Assembly (NCBI GenBank): GCA_032164295.1
Contig: JAJHTX010000008.1
Coordinates: 1,116,001 to 1,180,000 of the forward strand
Length of the DNA: 64,000 bases
Direction of reading: 5' to 3'
Origin: Inonotus obliquus
Lineage: Eukaryota; Basidiomycota; Agaricomycetes; Hymenochaetales; Hymenochaetaceae
Numbering within the stretch: position 1 is the first letter of the stretch; each line of letters starts with the position of its first letter. Below, piece by piece: positions 45,480-57,201 of the stretch. The position numbers and the translations under genes were made by a program. The notes beneath the pieces are model-generated. The model was not told the DNA's origin and did no database searches. It saw only the letters and a list, made by a program, of their open reading frames with translations.

Positions 45480-46597
45480 CGCTTGAGAGTGCAGAGAACT
45501 TTTTGTAGGTGATGAAGGAGAGGAAGCGAGGCGGATGGAAGATAAGAAGACGAGGGTAATTGATTGAGCAAGATGGTGCTTAAATGCATCTCCATTGCCA
45601 AAGCCGCAAATATTGATTGTGTCCGAATGGGAAGGAAGTGAACCGACAGCCACTGGAAATATTCTGGAGATAAATCCTACGGGTCATTGCTATTGTCATA
45701 GCACGTAGGTGGACTTATGCCTCAGACCAAATCGGTGCAACGCATTAGAGAAGCGCCCGAAAATGAACCGAGTGGCTCTAGGACACTCGTTTGGACCGAA
45801 AAAGGGCGCACGTGGCTCCGTGGCTAATCCTGTTGATGGATGTATGAACGCACCGAGCTTTGCTTTCATACCTCCACGCATTACCCCGCTCTTCACCATT
45901 CTAATTCATATTCGGCTATGAAAGCGGACCTTCAAGGAATGGTCGCGGCGTTTGTAACCATTCTTTGTAGGCGTAGGAAAGTTGCATGTCAATGGCTGTG
46001 GCTGGGAGTCTAACAAGTCCCTCCAAACTGCATGCGATGACACCACTTACTCACAGACTCAAATCGCGAGGTTATCTCGTACTCTTGTCTTGTCCTGGGA
46101 TGAGGTGATAGGTGAAGCACTAGACAATTTCAACATTTCAAACGAGTGCCAGTCACATGATCAAGTAAAGTCAGCAGCATTATTGAATATTATAAATTAT
46201 TGGGGTTGGATGTGGGTGAGTGTGGAGTTATATAAGTTACATAAGCGGGATTCGCCGCAGAGTTGACTTTCCTTTTTCTTTCTTCTTTTCAACTCTACTC
46301 TCTCGCACAACTCTATTGAATATAAGAGGTTCATGGTTTAAGGATACTTGCGTACACTTGTCCAAATAAGGCATTGTGTACGCATGCATACTAGGTGAAT
46401 ACGGTGCAGATCACTTTTCGCTTTTCCTTGGTGATTGATAATTCCTTCCCTTGAGATTCACCACTTCGGTCGGGTGGAAAACACATCGAACACGTCAATA
46501 GTTCGGAACTTGCTTCCTCGCTCGTTCCCATAACAATAACATTTTCAAGGTAGACTACGAGAACGTATTTATGGGGTGAGTTGGATGCAACGAAATC
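45480..46597. other. Intergenic region
   Basis: About 1.1 kb between the zinc-finger gene and the 3' end of the permease gene. Plus-strand frames at 45709 and 45982 lack similarity. No repeat was recognised. Confidence 0.5.
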
Positions 46598-49500
46598 TTA
46601 AGCGTGGTCAAGCTGGTGCTGTTTCTGTAACCTCGCTTGCTCTTCTGGAGGGAGATTTGATGTTGGTCCTTTATAATGATTATGCGCGCTAGAAAAAGTG
46701 TATAAAAACGGGTAAGATCCCTATTAGGCAGAAGATTCGGAAGTTTACGTACGCGAGGATGTACCACAATCTAATCACGACACCACCAAGGATCAAATTT
46801 AATCTGTCAGTATTCTAGAAGTTTTGAAGGGAGAATGCGAAGCTCACCCGGAGAGAATGACGACCCCGCATGTGATTACCGAAGCGTAATTCATATTTTC
46901 TTTCGTGACTGGCAGAAAAGTGGGGATCGAGAATATCACAGTTATGAACAATGTCCAGAATATACATATAATGTTGCATGTCCATCCGAGCAAACCCGGA
47001 CCCATGTAGAAGGGTCCCGGTTTGAAGGTCACTTCTGGGTGATTTCGATATAACCTCCGCCTGGAAATGTACCCTTAGTCAATTTTCACAAGAAAACTGG
47101 GAAGCAGCACATCCGAGACAAAAGAAAATACCCACAAAAAGATCGGAATTACGTATGAAATATCCAAAGCCATCGCCGTCAATGAAAATATCGCGTTTGC
47201 AGCAACAGGACTCGCAAGATCCAATAAACCTGGCAAGACGCTAACTAAGGTCGTAGCCCAAATTGCTGGAAGAGGTGTTTGAGTGAGGGTGCTGACACGG
47301 CCGAGAAAACCTCTATCGGGTAAACCGTGATCTCGACTGAAAGCATAGATTGTGCGAGAGGCGGCTTGGAGAGCAGTTTGGACGACGAAAAAGGCTGTTA
47401 GGCAGACGAATACCTATTGGGACAAATATGAATGTGCAATTTAGAGCCGGAATCCGAGAGGGATTTGGATAACTACCCAGAGAAAGAGGGCACCGGGTTT
47501 GCCGATTCTATCGACCATTATCTGCAGTACCGCAGAATTAGACGGGCCAGGAAGGTTTTCACTGCAATTCACGATCAGGTTGGCTAACATCAAACTGGTT
47601 GACAAGTTATTAAACGACTTACAGTGGACCGGAGCATAGAATCAACACGATGTTGAAAAGCCAGCCGATTAATCCAGTACCGATCACTGTGATTTGCTTC
47701 AGAAACAAATTCACTTTGACCCGAACGAGAATCTCCATCTTACCAGCAATGAAAATCGCGCTTGGAGCTTAAGATGATGTGCATCAGAATTGCCAGAAAT
47801 CTCATTACACTGGGCTTACCAGCATAAGCTGCACGTTTCACTTCCTCTCTAGACAAATATAGACGCTCAGAGCTCATTCAGTCGATTAGAGCAGCGGAAA
47901 GCGTACGAAATATGTGCTGTTGCGTCATAATCCTGAAGCAAGCACCAATGTCAGCCGCTCCCTTCCACAAGGCTTGTGATAGATATCTGCGCCTACCGTC
48001 ATCTAGAAATGCGTGGTCAATGGTAACTCATCAAATAGACGCGTAAAAGCATACCGTCCATTGAACACTCAGCAATCCGAACAAAAATGCCAGTCCAGTA
48101 TTCCATCCACCCGTCCCGTTGACAACACCTTCTGATCCGAAGACATAACTTGCCGGATGCATTTCCGAACGTGGTGTCTTTGCAAGGAGCGTGATAATGA
48201 TTACTACAAACCATCGTGGAGTCCGAAGACAAGGTTGATCCAGATGATCCAAATGTATGAGATGTACTGATGAGAATGGAGAGTGTATAACAGAGAAAAG
48301 AAACCCACAGAAAGTTGCTCCAAGGTTGAAGAAGACGAAACTTTTGGTAAACATCGCAAGGATGCGTGTTGCGAAGGAGTTCTAATGAATGCCGAAGCGG
48401 TTGTTTATTCTTACCAAGGGATGAAATAAAGCAATCGTATGCTCACCAGAATACCATGTAGTATGAGCAACCCAGTGAAGAGGCCGATAGTCCTCCCCTA
48501 TGTTACACATTCTTTAACATTATATCACTCGCTGAAAAAAAGCAAGTAAACCCTTACTTCGGTGATTTCAAAGTTCCCATCTCTCCCAATAACGACTGCT
48601 GCCCATATCATATTTGCCAGACCAAATTCTGTCGACGAAAGCCCAGCGATCTGGCCTAGGTGCAAACACGAGTTGTATCCCTTATAGTCACTATATAGAA
48701 AAAGTTAGAAGAAACTACCCACCTAGAATATTCAGCCATCCGACGACCCATCCTACCTGTGGCAAAGCGGAGGTACCATCAGAACTACCAAGTAATCAGA
48801 GCGTTAGATGCCAAACCTACAATTGCTCGCCGTTTTGGAGGACATAACTGGGCAGATGCGGTGTACCTTTTCAAAAATGCGTGACTCAGAGCTTTTTCCA
48901 ACAGAACGATACAGAAACTCACAATCCACCACACGTAGGAAATGCGCTGACAATCTCAGCAATTGATGCACCTATGCTCAAAAGAAATCGATCGCGTCAC
49001 AAGACCGTCCATCAGCAACTCAGGTTATAGCTAGAATGGAGTTGAGTCGGATAAAAGACTCACCGAGGGTGAAGCACATTGATGCGCCAAGGATCCAGCA
49101 CCATGTTACCTATCAGTTTTTATCTCAGCATGAGCCTATTAGAAAGAGACGGATAGATGTACCGATGATGGCCCTCCCAGGGTAAGAGGAGTATTGAATG
49201 TCGTTGAAATACTCGAACATAAACCCTAACAGAAAAAACAACACAAGGGGATTAGCCGAAGCCGGAATACGAGGCGAGCCGGACTGAAACTCCGTCCGGC
49301 AAGGTCCGGCATCGTGGAAATTTTAAACTGAATTTATACGCACCATGATGCTAAACGCGAAACTAATCTACACAACAGTCACCACAACAATCAGTACCAG
49401 TCCGCCAAAAACCAAGTTGAAGTTCTCAGGAGCGAATTCGCGCTAATGCACGCACCGTAGCAAGGTTCGAGAACTCTCTCTTGAACGACGGGACATAACC

Positions 49501-49635
49501 CAAAGCCTCAAGCTCACGATCGTCATCGTCTAGGATTGCGTTTTGAGTCTGCACACGGACACCGACACCGACTTCGTTGTCATCCCTATCGCTCTTCACA
49601 CCATCTCCCTTCAAGTCCTTTGACTCCACGCTCAT
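46598..49635 (-). CDS. APC-superfamily amino acid/choline-type permease, many exons
   Basis: Plasma- or vacuolar-membrane transporter of the fungal GABA/choline/amino-acid permease group (Uga4/Hnm1-like). The ATG at 49635 starts an acidic cytosolic tail (ELEALGYVPSFKREFSNLAT). Short exons then read ISFAFSIM, GLCSSISTTFNTPLTLGGPS, SVTWCWILGASMCFTLG, ASIAEIVSAFPTCGGLYTAS and AQLCPPKRRAIVGW. Later parts include ASRTIYAFSRDHGLPDRGFL and FLPVTKENMNYASVITCGVV. The C-terminus is HNHYKGPTSNLPPEEQARLQ, ending at TAA 46598. I checked the first and last exons and found the frame open; the middle was checked less closely. The substrate is not predictable from sequence alone. Confidence 0.9.
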
Positions 49636-50762
49636 TGTACCTCAAGTTTTCGTGGCCGTGTCGTATCTTCCGACCTGGTCTCTACTCGAGGGATGAAAAG
49701 ATATGATGGTGGGAAGACAACTAAGATGATAGGCGAGAAGATACCCAGTGGAGTCTGATGGTACGGCAATATAGTATGGAGCCGAGTGGAATGAGCGCTG
49801 CGCGCTCTTACACCACAGTGACCACAAAGAGGCAACTCGATAAGTAAACCAAGGGAGAGGAGTGTATAAGTTGCCCACACGGGCTATCAATACTTATCTT
49901 CTCTGCGATAGAGTCCGAACACGCGGTGCATACCGTGCGCATGATCCGTTGGTCGGGCCACTTCTACACCCGAACCATATCTAACCGGCATCTTCAGTAA
50001 AATTAGCACTCTTGGCTCCCCTGTGTCGTAAAAAACACACCAGCTAACAATGGACCGAAACCGTTGCATAAATAGCGAATTATTGCGCGAGCGGATAACC
50101 ACTAGCATGACTAGACGGTGGTCGTGTGCCATGAAGCAATCGGGTCCTTAAAAGATATGGAGATAAGCAAAGCAATATGCGACCCCCTGAGAATTCGAGA
50201 AGCCACAACAATGCGATGCCAATCACTCCCTTCATATTACGTCCGGCATGATAGCAGGAACGTCAATATTTCAGGTTTGTGTTTGATGCTCTTGCATCCT
50301 GAAGGTATGGGCTAGATTTCCCATGCTTATAGTGGTCTTAGTCGATACTCTATTTACATTCAAGTTAGTCGCCGCTACGCCAGTCTTTGGAGTGGACATA
50401 TGAGATTACGTGGCTGTTGCCCCATGGTCGTTTGGTGATGTCCCACCTGAAGGAGCATTACGTCTCTCCCGAGTCCCGACACAACAGCGAATATGTAAAT
50501 GTGCTAGGGCAGATCTGCGACGAAATAGCGGATACTAATGAATACACCGTAAAGCTTGATGCCCTCCCTCATCGTGTACCATAAATGACTGAACATTTAG
50601 CTATTCGAAATCGCACATCATAAGTTTCATTAAGATATATAGAAACAGCACTGGATACCACATCTCTCCGCGAAAAGTGCCGGCCGCAATGTGTGGATTA
50701 TAGAGGAGCACAAATACGAACACCCAAAATACTCCCACATGAAACAAAACAAAACATCATAC
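49636..50762. other. Intergenic region
   Basis: About 1.1 kb upstream of the permease and downstream of the F-box gene. No gene, RNA or repeat could be supported. Confidence 0.5.
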
Positions 50763-52220
50763 TTAAGACCACCTAATGGGGCGGCAGGATGTGGTGCCGC
50801 GGATAACCAACGTACCTCCGATCAAGGCACTTCGGACGAGGTCCATATTCCAGACTGCATTGATATCCATCACGCTCGTCTCTCTAGCTACCATGGGGAA
50901 GTCCAAGGTACTTGTGACCTCAGCTGTTGTGAACGTTCCCAAGACCTCCGCTCGAAACTTCACCATGGAAAAGAGGATATCCAAGCATGTATCCACGTCT
51001 CCTCGGATGCTCGTCCAGAAAAACTCAAGAAAGACGAGACGAGGGCAGATGACGTGCGCGTCAGTGGCGGGATGGTGTCCGTTCGTGTCATCTGAATTGG
51101 ACAGTCCGCGGAGGAATCTCTCGGATATACTCGTCTGCTCGATTTTCAACTTCTTGAGCGTAGGCAGAAGCTGGAGACTCGCGATCAAATAATCTGCATT
51201 CCCTTGGCGTATCTCTAAGGTTGTCAAGGGAGGATGCGAGCGTTGGAAGAAGGTACGAAGGGGTGATGCATTCGCTTCGTTTTCGAGTGCGACTCCACTG
51301 AAGGATAAGTCCTCCAAGGAAGGAAGCGTTAGATAACCAATGATCTTCAACAAGTCATCAGAACGTAGTACGAGGACGCGGAGCTTGTACAACAAGGCAG
51401 GCTCCTCGTTGTCCAAATGAAAGGTGGTGTGATGCTGCCTCTGAGAGATGTATGCATCGAATTCCGTGAGAAATGGAGATATCCTAAGGAAGTCGAGACA
51501 AGACCGCAGTGCTTCCGATGAGGAACAAAAAGTCAGTAGACTAGGTTCTGTGATCGTGTGAATCGGTGTATTGCCAGTTTTAAGGGCAGAGACTCCACGA
51601 ATAACGATCTTTCTCAACCGCAACGCCCGAGTAATGTCGATGTCGACACGTTCTAACGTATCCACAAACATGGTCAGCGATGTCAGCATCGGCATGTTGG
51701 TTAGGATGAGGCCGGGAAATTCAGGAGAAGCCCTCAATCCCAAACCGGACAAGTGAATGTCTTTCCACCGATGCTGCTGCGAGGACAGAGTTGTGATGAT
51801 GTACTCAGCATCCCGATGCACGCTCATCTCCATGATTAGTCCCACATTGAAATAGATATCGTACGAGAGCGGCGAGCCTTTCGATCGCGATAGCCAAGTG
51901 TCGAAAATCTCTACCGTGCATCTCCTACCGCACACCTTGTCTCTCAGATGTTCAGTCCAAAGGTTCATCTGGAGATGACACCACAGTTCGCCGAACGAGA
52001 AGGCCAGGTCACGCCAAGTCCGACAAACATGCGAAATGCTCAGAGGCGCTAGAATCGAGTCGCGATGAAAGCCGGATGTAATGACATGTTCTCCCGGCAA
52101 AGTCTTCAAGAATATGTCGCAAAGTATCTCTGGAGGCAGCTTGTCCGTCGTGGTACACCGATTGGAATGAAAAACTTCAGATGGAACGGGGACCAATTTG
52201 TTGATGAGTTGGGACTTCAT
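50763..52220 (-). CDS. F-box protein with LRR-like region
   Basis: Single-exon frame of 485 residues from ATG 52220. The F-box lies near residues 25-85: DKLPPEILCDIFLKTLPGEH, then LSISHVCRTWRDLAFSFGEL. F-box proteins recruit targets to SCF ubiquitin ligases through Skp1. The rest has leucine-rich, irregular repeats (FPGLILTNMPMLTSLTMF, LTLPSLEDLSFSGVA, LQLLPTLKKLKIEQTSISER), typical of the large agaricomycete F-box families. The gene at 61492 is a clear paralogue with the same layout, and two relics lie at 58740 and 63600. The substrate is unknown. Confidence 0.88.
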   Translation of the reverse strand: MKSQLINKLVPVPSEVFHSNRCTTTDKLPPEILCDIFLKTLPGEHVITSGFHRDSILAPLSISHVCRTWRDLAFSFGELWCHLQMNLWTEHLRDKVCGRRCTVEIFDTWLSRSKGSPLSYDIYFNVGLIMEMSVHRDAEYIITTLSSQQHRWKDIHLSGLGLRASPEFPGLILTNMPMLTSLTMFVDTLERVDIDITRALRLRKIVIRGVSALKTGNTPIHTITEPSLLTFCSSSEALRSCLDFLRISPFLTEFDAYISQRQHHTTFHLDNEEPALLYKLRVLVLRSDDLLKIIGYLTLPSLEDLSFSGVALENEANASPLRTFFQRSHPPLTTLEIRQGNADYLIASLQLLPTLKKLKIEQTSISERFLRGLSNSDDTNGHHPATDAHVICPRLVFLEFFWTSIRGDVDTCLDILFSMVKFRAEVLGTFTTAEVTSTLDFPMVARETSVMDINAVWNMDLVRSALIGGTLVIRGTTSCRPIRWS

Positions 52221-52352
52221 CCGTAGCTACTGTATGATCATGATGTTTATCTTTAGCGTGCTATGTACATCGAATGAGGAATTCTCACTTACAATGTTGA
52301 CGGTTTGAAATAGAGGGCGCTGAAGTGCTTGTGGTAGAACCGTGACGAACGA

Positions 52353-52690
52353 TTACTGTACGCATGCATCTGTACGGGTGCAACCGTAACAGTAACGCAC
52401 GGGTCTGGTTGCCTCCATAAAGGGTGTAACATAGAAACATTTCCCAATTTTCCTCTGGGAGAGCTCAGTTTGCCTATATTTGGTAGGTGATTGAGCGGGA
52501 AGTAAATTGCAGCTCCAGAAAAGGTGTTTTCTGGCTTGTAACATTCCTCTTTCGGAGGCCGTTTCGGACCTATCGTTTCCAATGCGGTTGCCTGAAGTAA
52601 GCTTTGTAACGCGTAACCCTGCCCTGGTTGGCAGTTTCGTTGCTGTAACGCAGTCGTCTCGGTTGCACCCGTACAGAAAGCGTACAGTAA
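52353..52690. mobile_element. MITE-like element with long terminal inverted repeats
   Basis: 338 bp bounded by imperfect inverted repeats of about 35 bp. The left end starts TTACTGTACGC and the right end finishes GCGTACAGTAA; both carry TCTGTACGGGTGCAACCG inward (left) or its complement (right). Many GTAAC motifs lie inside. It has no coding capacity. I could not find a convincing target-site duplication (left flank AACGA, right flank CTTTG), so the superfamily is not assigned. Confidence 0.7.
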
Positions 52691-52979
52691 CTTTGGCGTA
52701 CGTAAGCCTGGAACCACCTAACAAATAGAGTTTTTCGTGCCGTGCACTGCAAATGAAAATTCGACACTGTTTCTATGTACACTAAAAGAAAAATCCTACA
52801 CAAAAGGAAAACTATAATGGACCGACTCAAAATGGTACAAGTCCGTGCGTTTAGTCATTCGATCATTTGAAGGTAATGTAGTGAAGTAACATTAACTGAT
52901 ATTATATTACAAGACGACAAGAAAGCCAAGGAATTCAGAACAGTGAGAGAACATGGGGAAATACTTAACGAAACCAAGT

Positions 52980-53770
52980 CGAAAGAAGGAAAAGAGGACC
53001 GCATCGAGGGAGGCAATGTCTCATGACTTGTACCAATGCCAGAACTGGATCCTTGGTCGAAGAACCCAGGACCAAGTCGAGTTACATGTTTAGGGGAATA
53101 CTCATCCGTCGGGCTGACCTGGGGTTGTACGAGAGAGTGACAGTCGTAGGACAAAGCTCCCAGCGCTAAGATACACATCGTCTTGAGGGAAACGGACGAG
53201 GATAATTTGCAGAGTTACTTGAATACTCAAGCTGAGATAAAGGCACAGAATCGACGAAGGCTCCGTCACAAAATGTGCCCATCTCTGGCTTGAGTGCTCT
53301 TGACGACGAGGAATATGAAGGCAGGCCGAGGAGCAACGGCAGCGCAAGGCTAACGAAGCCTCCATCCGGAATGGCAAAGAAGTCGGTTTCCAACTTTATC
53401 CTGACGTCGAGGAACTCGTAAGGCCCCGGCAGTTGAAGCCATGGGATAGGTTTAACATGCATGATCAGGGATGATTAGTCGCTAAGCGACTTGGAACATC
53501 CCTCAAAGCGGCAAGCGTAGGGGCGAGGGTTCGTGCTATGCAAGAAATCAGAAGTTAGATTTACAGTCACTCAGGACGAGTAGCTGGGCCCACTGTTTGG
53601 TGCATCTGGTTGGCCTTATGGACCGTGACAGACACATGGGGGGGACGGATGACGAAGGCAATTCCGAAGTTAACAGGAATGTGGGCGCCGACTTTGTTGC
53701 TATAATTTGACGGCTTACGATGAAGACCATTTTCCCATCTGCTTTCTGAAGCATAATGTTTTCATTCCTG
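52980..53770 (-). pseudogene. Zinc-finger lineage I pseudogene
   Basis: A decayed copy of the gene at 57202. The second finger survives only as VHKANQMH. The third reads RPYACRFEGCSKSLSD and then TAA where the intact gene has Gln (CSKSFSNQS). Later parts match in pieces: LALPLLLGLPSYSSSSRAL, then QPQVSPTDEYSPKHV and LGPGFFDQGSSSGIGTS in shifted frames. The first finger and start codon are not recognisable. Confidence 0.82.
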
Positions 53771-54117
53771 AAGAAGTGCCGTTAGTTATTCAAACAGCAG
53801 TAAATCATAGTGTCATTACGTAATGTCACTTATTCAAGCAGCTGCTTGGGTTGGGCTTGGGACAAATTGCAGCGAGGAACGAATGGTGTCCGAAGGAAGT
53901 CTCTTATACTGGAGCCATCAAAAGTTGCTCCGTAAACACTCGCCCACCAGCGCTAATCAGAAAAATAGGTGCGAAATTGAGAGAGAGATGACAACGGTAC
54001 AAAGGTATACGTGAGTACATTGTAAGAATCTACATGTCCACGAGGTCTGGTTATCCGGAAAGAAAAAGATTAAGGCGGTGAGATAATATTTCACGATAAT
54101 TAATAATTCCAGGAATC

Positions 54118-54375
54118 TTAGAATATGTGAGGAACCGATGATAGGGCGTCAACGGGATTCGATATGGGCACGTCAAAAGAAGTGCCAGACAACCAATTTG
54201 GAGGAGGAAGAGACTGAGAAATCGCATCAAACCACGAGCCGGATGCTCGGTCGGCGAGTCCAGTTCCAAAGAAAGACTGAGGTACTTGTTCGCAGAAGTA
54301 CCTGCCCGTAATGCAGACCTGGGGCTGAGCAAAGAAGCTCCAGTCCTAGTCCTAGGACGTAAATTCTGGAGTCAC
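54118..54375 (-). pseudogene. Zinc-finger lineage I, second C-terminal fragment
   Basis: Only the last 85 or so codons of the 57202-type gene are present: DWSFFAQPQVCITGRYFCEQ, VPQSFFGTGLADRASGSWFD, NWLSGTSFDVPISNPVDALS, ending at TAA 54118. Two TAG codons interrupt the frame just before DWSFF. The 3' flank (TCTGGTTATCCGGAA at about 54044) also matches the flank of 57202 near 57130. It is a separate copy from the 53-kb pseudogene, which keeps its own version of this end. Confidence 0.85.
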
Positions 54376-54448
54376 GTTACTCTTGGACAAATAGTAGGCC
54401 ACAATGTAGCTGTGGGCCACCATGCTTGATAATCTATCACCCTTTCGC

Positions 54449-54513
54449 GACGCGCGTCGTTTGGACGCGTCTGTTTGGTTGCACTCGATCGCGACTGCGG
54501 AAAGGTATATAAA
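54449..54513 (+). promoter_or_regulatory. Promoter of lineage II zinc-finger gene, with TATA box
   Basis: CGTTTGGACGCGTCTGTTTG lies about 150 bp before the ATG, and TATATAAA is at 54506-54513, about 100 bp before it. The same block precedes the pseudogene at 42957, where the TATA box is altered. The GACGCG element is also present in the H4 promoters, which may be chance. Confidence 0.6.
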
Positions 54514-54610
54514 GGGTGCGGCTGCAGCCTCATCCGCCCATCACTCCCCACTCTCATCCATCCACTTCACTCCTCTACCCACTATATACTATACTCAGCC
54601 ACCCCTTGCG

Positions 54611-55669
54611 ATGAGGTACACATCTGACATCCATTCCACCACGAATTATGGGCACCAGCTCACGCCTCAAGGCCCTCCAGTGAAGGAGGGTTCGTCTACA
54701 CCGGTCAGTGATGCTGGAGAAAGGGTCAAGGTGGACTTCTCCATCCTGGACCTCGACAAATATTTGGCCCTTGACGGTCTCCAGGAGCCGATGCAGGATT
54801 ATCCTCTCTCCTTAGACGACCCCGCTACCAGCGAGCAGCTCTGGAGCACGCACTATCCATGTATGCCCGACAATGCCGTGAGTCCTTCTGTCTATCTCCT
54901 CTAGTGTGTGCGCCCTGACGAAGACGTCTAGGATATCCCGTCTAAGGGATCGACACCCAGCTCTGGTAAAGGGGCTTCCATCTGCCCTAAGCCACAGATC
55001 ATCCAACCCACCCTCAGAGGGTTTGGCTTGGAAATATCGAATGGGGAGAATCGTCCATCTCAGGACGTCCCTCCTCCGGAATCCAATTCTTCGTCTGGAG
55101 TTACTACCGCCAAGGTAGAAACACCAGTAATTTCGTCATATTCCGACGAAAACGCAAATATTTCTACCTCGTCCTCTTCCCCTGCTAGGAAAAGTGCCAA
55201 GCAGCGAAGAAAGGCGAATTCATCCAGCTCGCGTGAACGAAGGAACGCTACACCCTCTACCTCACGTATTACAAGGAGCGCCGCTCCATCTACCTCGCGT
55301 AAACCGAGGAAGGTCGCCCCATCGTCTCGAGCAAAGACAACTAAGAAGAGTGAGAAGAAAGGAGCCAAAGTCCCTTGTGACCACCCGGGTGTCCAATGCG
55401 AGGAGACCTTCTGTGATGTGTCCGCGAAGGATAGACATATCATCGAAGTGCATCTTCAACTTCGTCCGGTGTGTCCCGGATGCGGCAAGTCATTCTCCCG
55501 TGAATGCTCGCTAACGAGGCATATCGGACAGAGTAAACAAGGCGTAGATTGCCGCGCAAAAGCACAAGAAGTAGGTTGGAGGGAGGTGGAACGTCGGGGC
55601 AAGATCGGGTTGTCTAAAGGGACCCGGACAGATAGGCGTAAGCTCATTGCAACGCATACCAAGGCATAG
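54611..55669 (+). CDS. Zinc-finger protein, lineage II (intact partner of 42-kb pseudogene)
   Basis: Exons 54611-54877 and 54932-55669 give 334 residues. Exon 1 has the conserved acidic block VDFSILDLDKYLAL. A long Ser/Arg/Lys-rich middle follows (KSAKQRRKANSSSSRERRN). The C-terminal part has a C-x6-C-x12-H-x4-H finger (QCEETFCDVSAKDRHIIEVH), then CPGCGKSFSRECSLTRH with Cys nine residues after His, then VGWREVERRGKIGLSKGTRT and a basic end RRKLIATHTKA. The intron carries CCCTGACGAAGACGTCTAG, nearly the same as in the gene at 4462, so intron sequence has persisted. It is likely nuclear and DNA-binding; the role is unknown. Confidence 0.87.
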
Positions 55670-57201
55670 GTGAAATTCGCCCCCTCTCGCCGTGTTTGCG
55701 TCTCTTCACCCATCTGATCGCATACTCCCTGTCTTGTCCACCAAAGTGCTCTCCTCGTCAATTTTGTAGTGTCTATCCGCTTATCTCCATCTCTGTATTG
55801 TTCTCTATTGTTTACTCTGTCGCTTTGAATTGGATAGTCTTTGTAACTCACCTCTTCCTGGACTTGTTTAGCTTTAGAATGGAACGATTGTCCTCATAAA
55901 ACAGTGCGGAAGGTATAACTTGGCGAGCAACTCGAATTTTCTGTGACGTGTGCTTGGTTCATCACGTGCAGGCAGACTAGCGAAATCGGCGAAATCACCA
56001 ATCCATTCTTAACCTTGGTGAACATCGAGTGCATTTTCTGAATCCTTGCGGATGTTCTGCTAGTGATATTCTGTGGCGCCTAGGAGTAAGCATTCAGATG
56101 GAAAATCACAGGTAGATGGTCTATGCCACTTGCAAGTATCCGAGTTGTTAGAGTTTTCGACTCCAAATCAACGGGTCTGGTAACTCGGTAAGAGCAGACA
56201 ATCATCAGAATACGTCTACATGGATCTTGATTTAGACCGTTTTCCGCTTGCCGCTCCGATCCTTACAATTTCTCAACTTCCGACAGGTTTTTGTAGATTC
56301 TCTCGATGTTATTCGTGCGCGTGCTAGTGCTTCAGGTTTTCACGATCTAGCTACTTACGTCTGGCGAGAAATGGGCTGACTATTATACGACAATCAATCT
56401 TTCCGACTGTGGTCCTTTGAAAAGCCGGTGACGCATACGGCAATCGCCCTGTGTTGTAGAGAACTGAGAAAAGCCGTTGGACATTGGATGGGTAGCTAGG
56501 AATGGAAACCCGAGTGACTGAGACCAGACTATTCTCGCTCCTTTTGTCAGCAGTCACCCAGCTCGTGGGAGCTACACACTATCAAATATAGCTACCGATA
56601 CTATCGTATTAGGAACCAAGTGGATTTGGGAAAAAAAGATCGAAGTAATTGATCCCTAGCGACGCAGCGATGTGCTTAGTCTTGGCTCGGTCACAGCGTC
56701 GGTCCCACGTCATGATGGTTCTGGCTCTCCTAGTGACCGAGCCAACTCTCCGCCACATAGCCATCGGCGTGAGGATGGAGGAATATTGACTGAGAGAGAG
56801 TAATGTGGATCTCAAGAAGGAAACAGACCCTCCTCTCTTTTCTTCAATGTCCGTTATGAATAGACGGCTAGTATCACAATGTTCTGCATTCTACCCTAGG
56901 AATCCCCGGGCCATATCAGTCGTTCTAGCGCAGAGGTTGCGGTAGAGAGTCGCATGCGTTTGAGCAGGCTAGAAAATGTAAAGCATTATAGGAGGTTTTC
57001 CGCCCACCCGATAATGCATCGAGATATCATTCAACTCTAATATCTTGGAGCAGAGAACGCTTTTCCGTACAGTACAGTACAATGGTATCACTGAGTACAA
57101 TCAAATATCTACAAGTCCATCCGCGAAGTCTGGTTATCCGGAAGAAAGAAAAAAAATCAGACGACGAAATAATATTACACGATAATGATAATCCGGGAAA
57201 C
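55670..57201. other. Intergenic region
   Basis: About 1.5 kb between two zinc-finger genes that converge here. The first 200 bp match the flank at 41890-42050 (duplicated 3' end). The last 120 bp match 54000-54115 (3' flank of lineage I). The middle holds no gene I can support. Confidence 0.5.
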
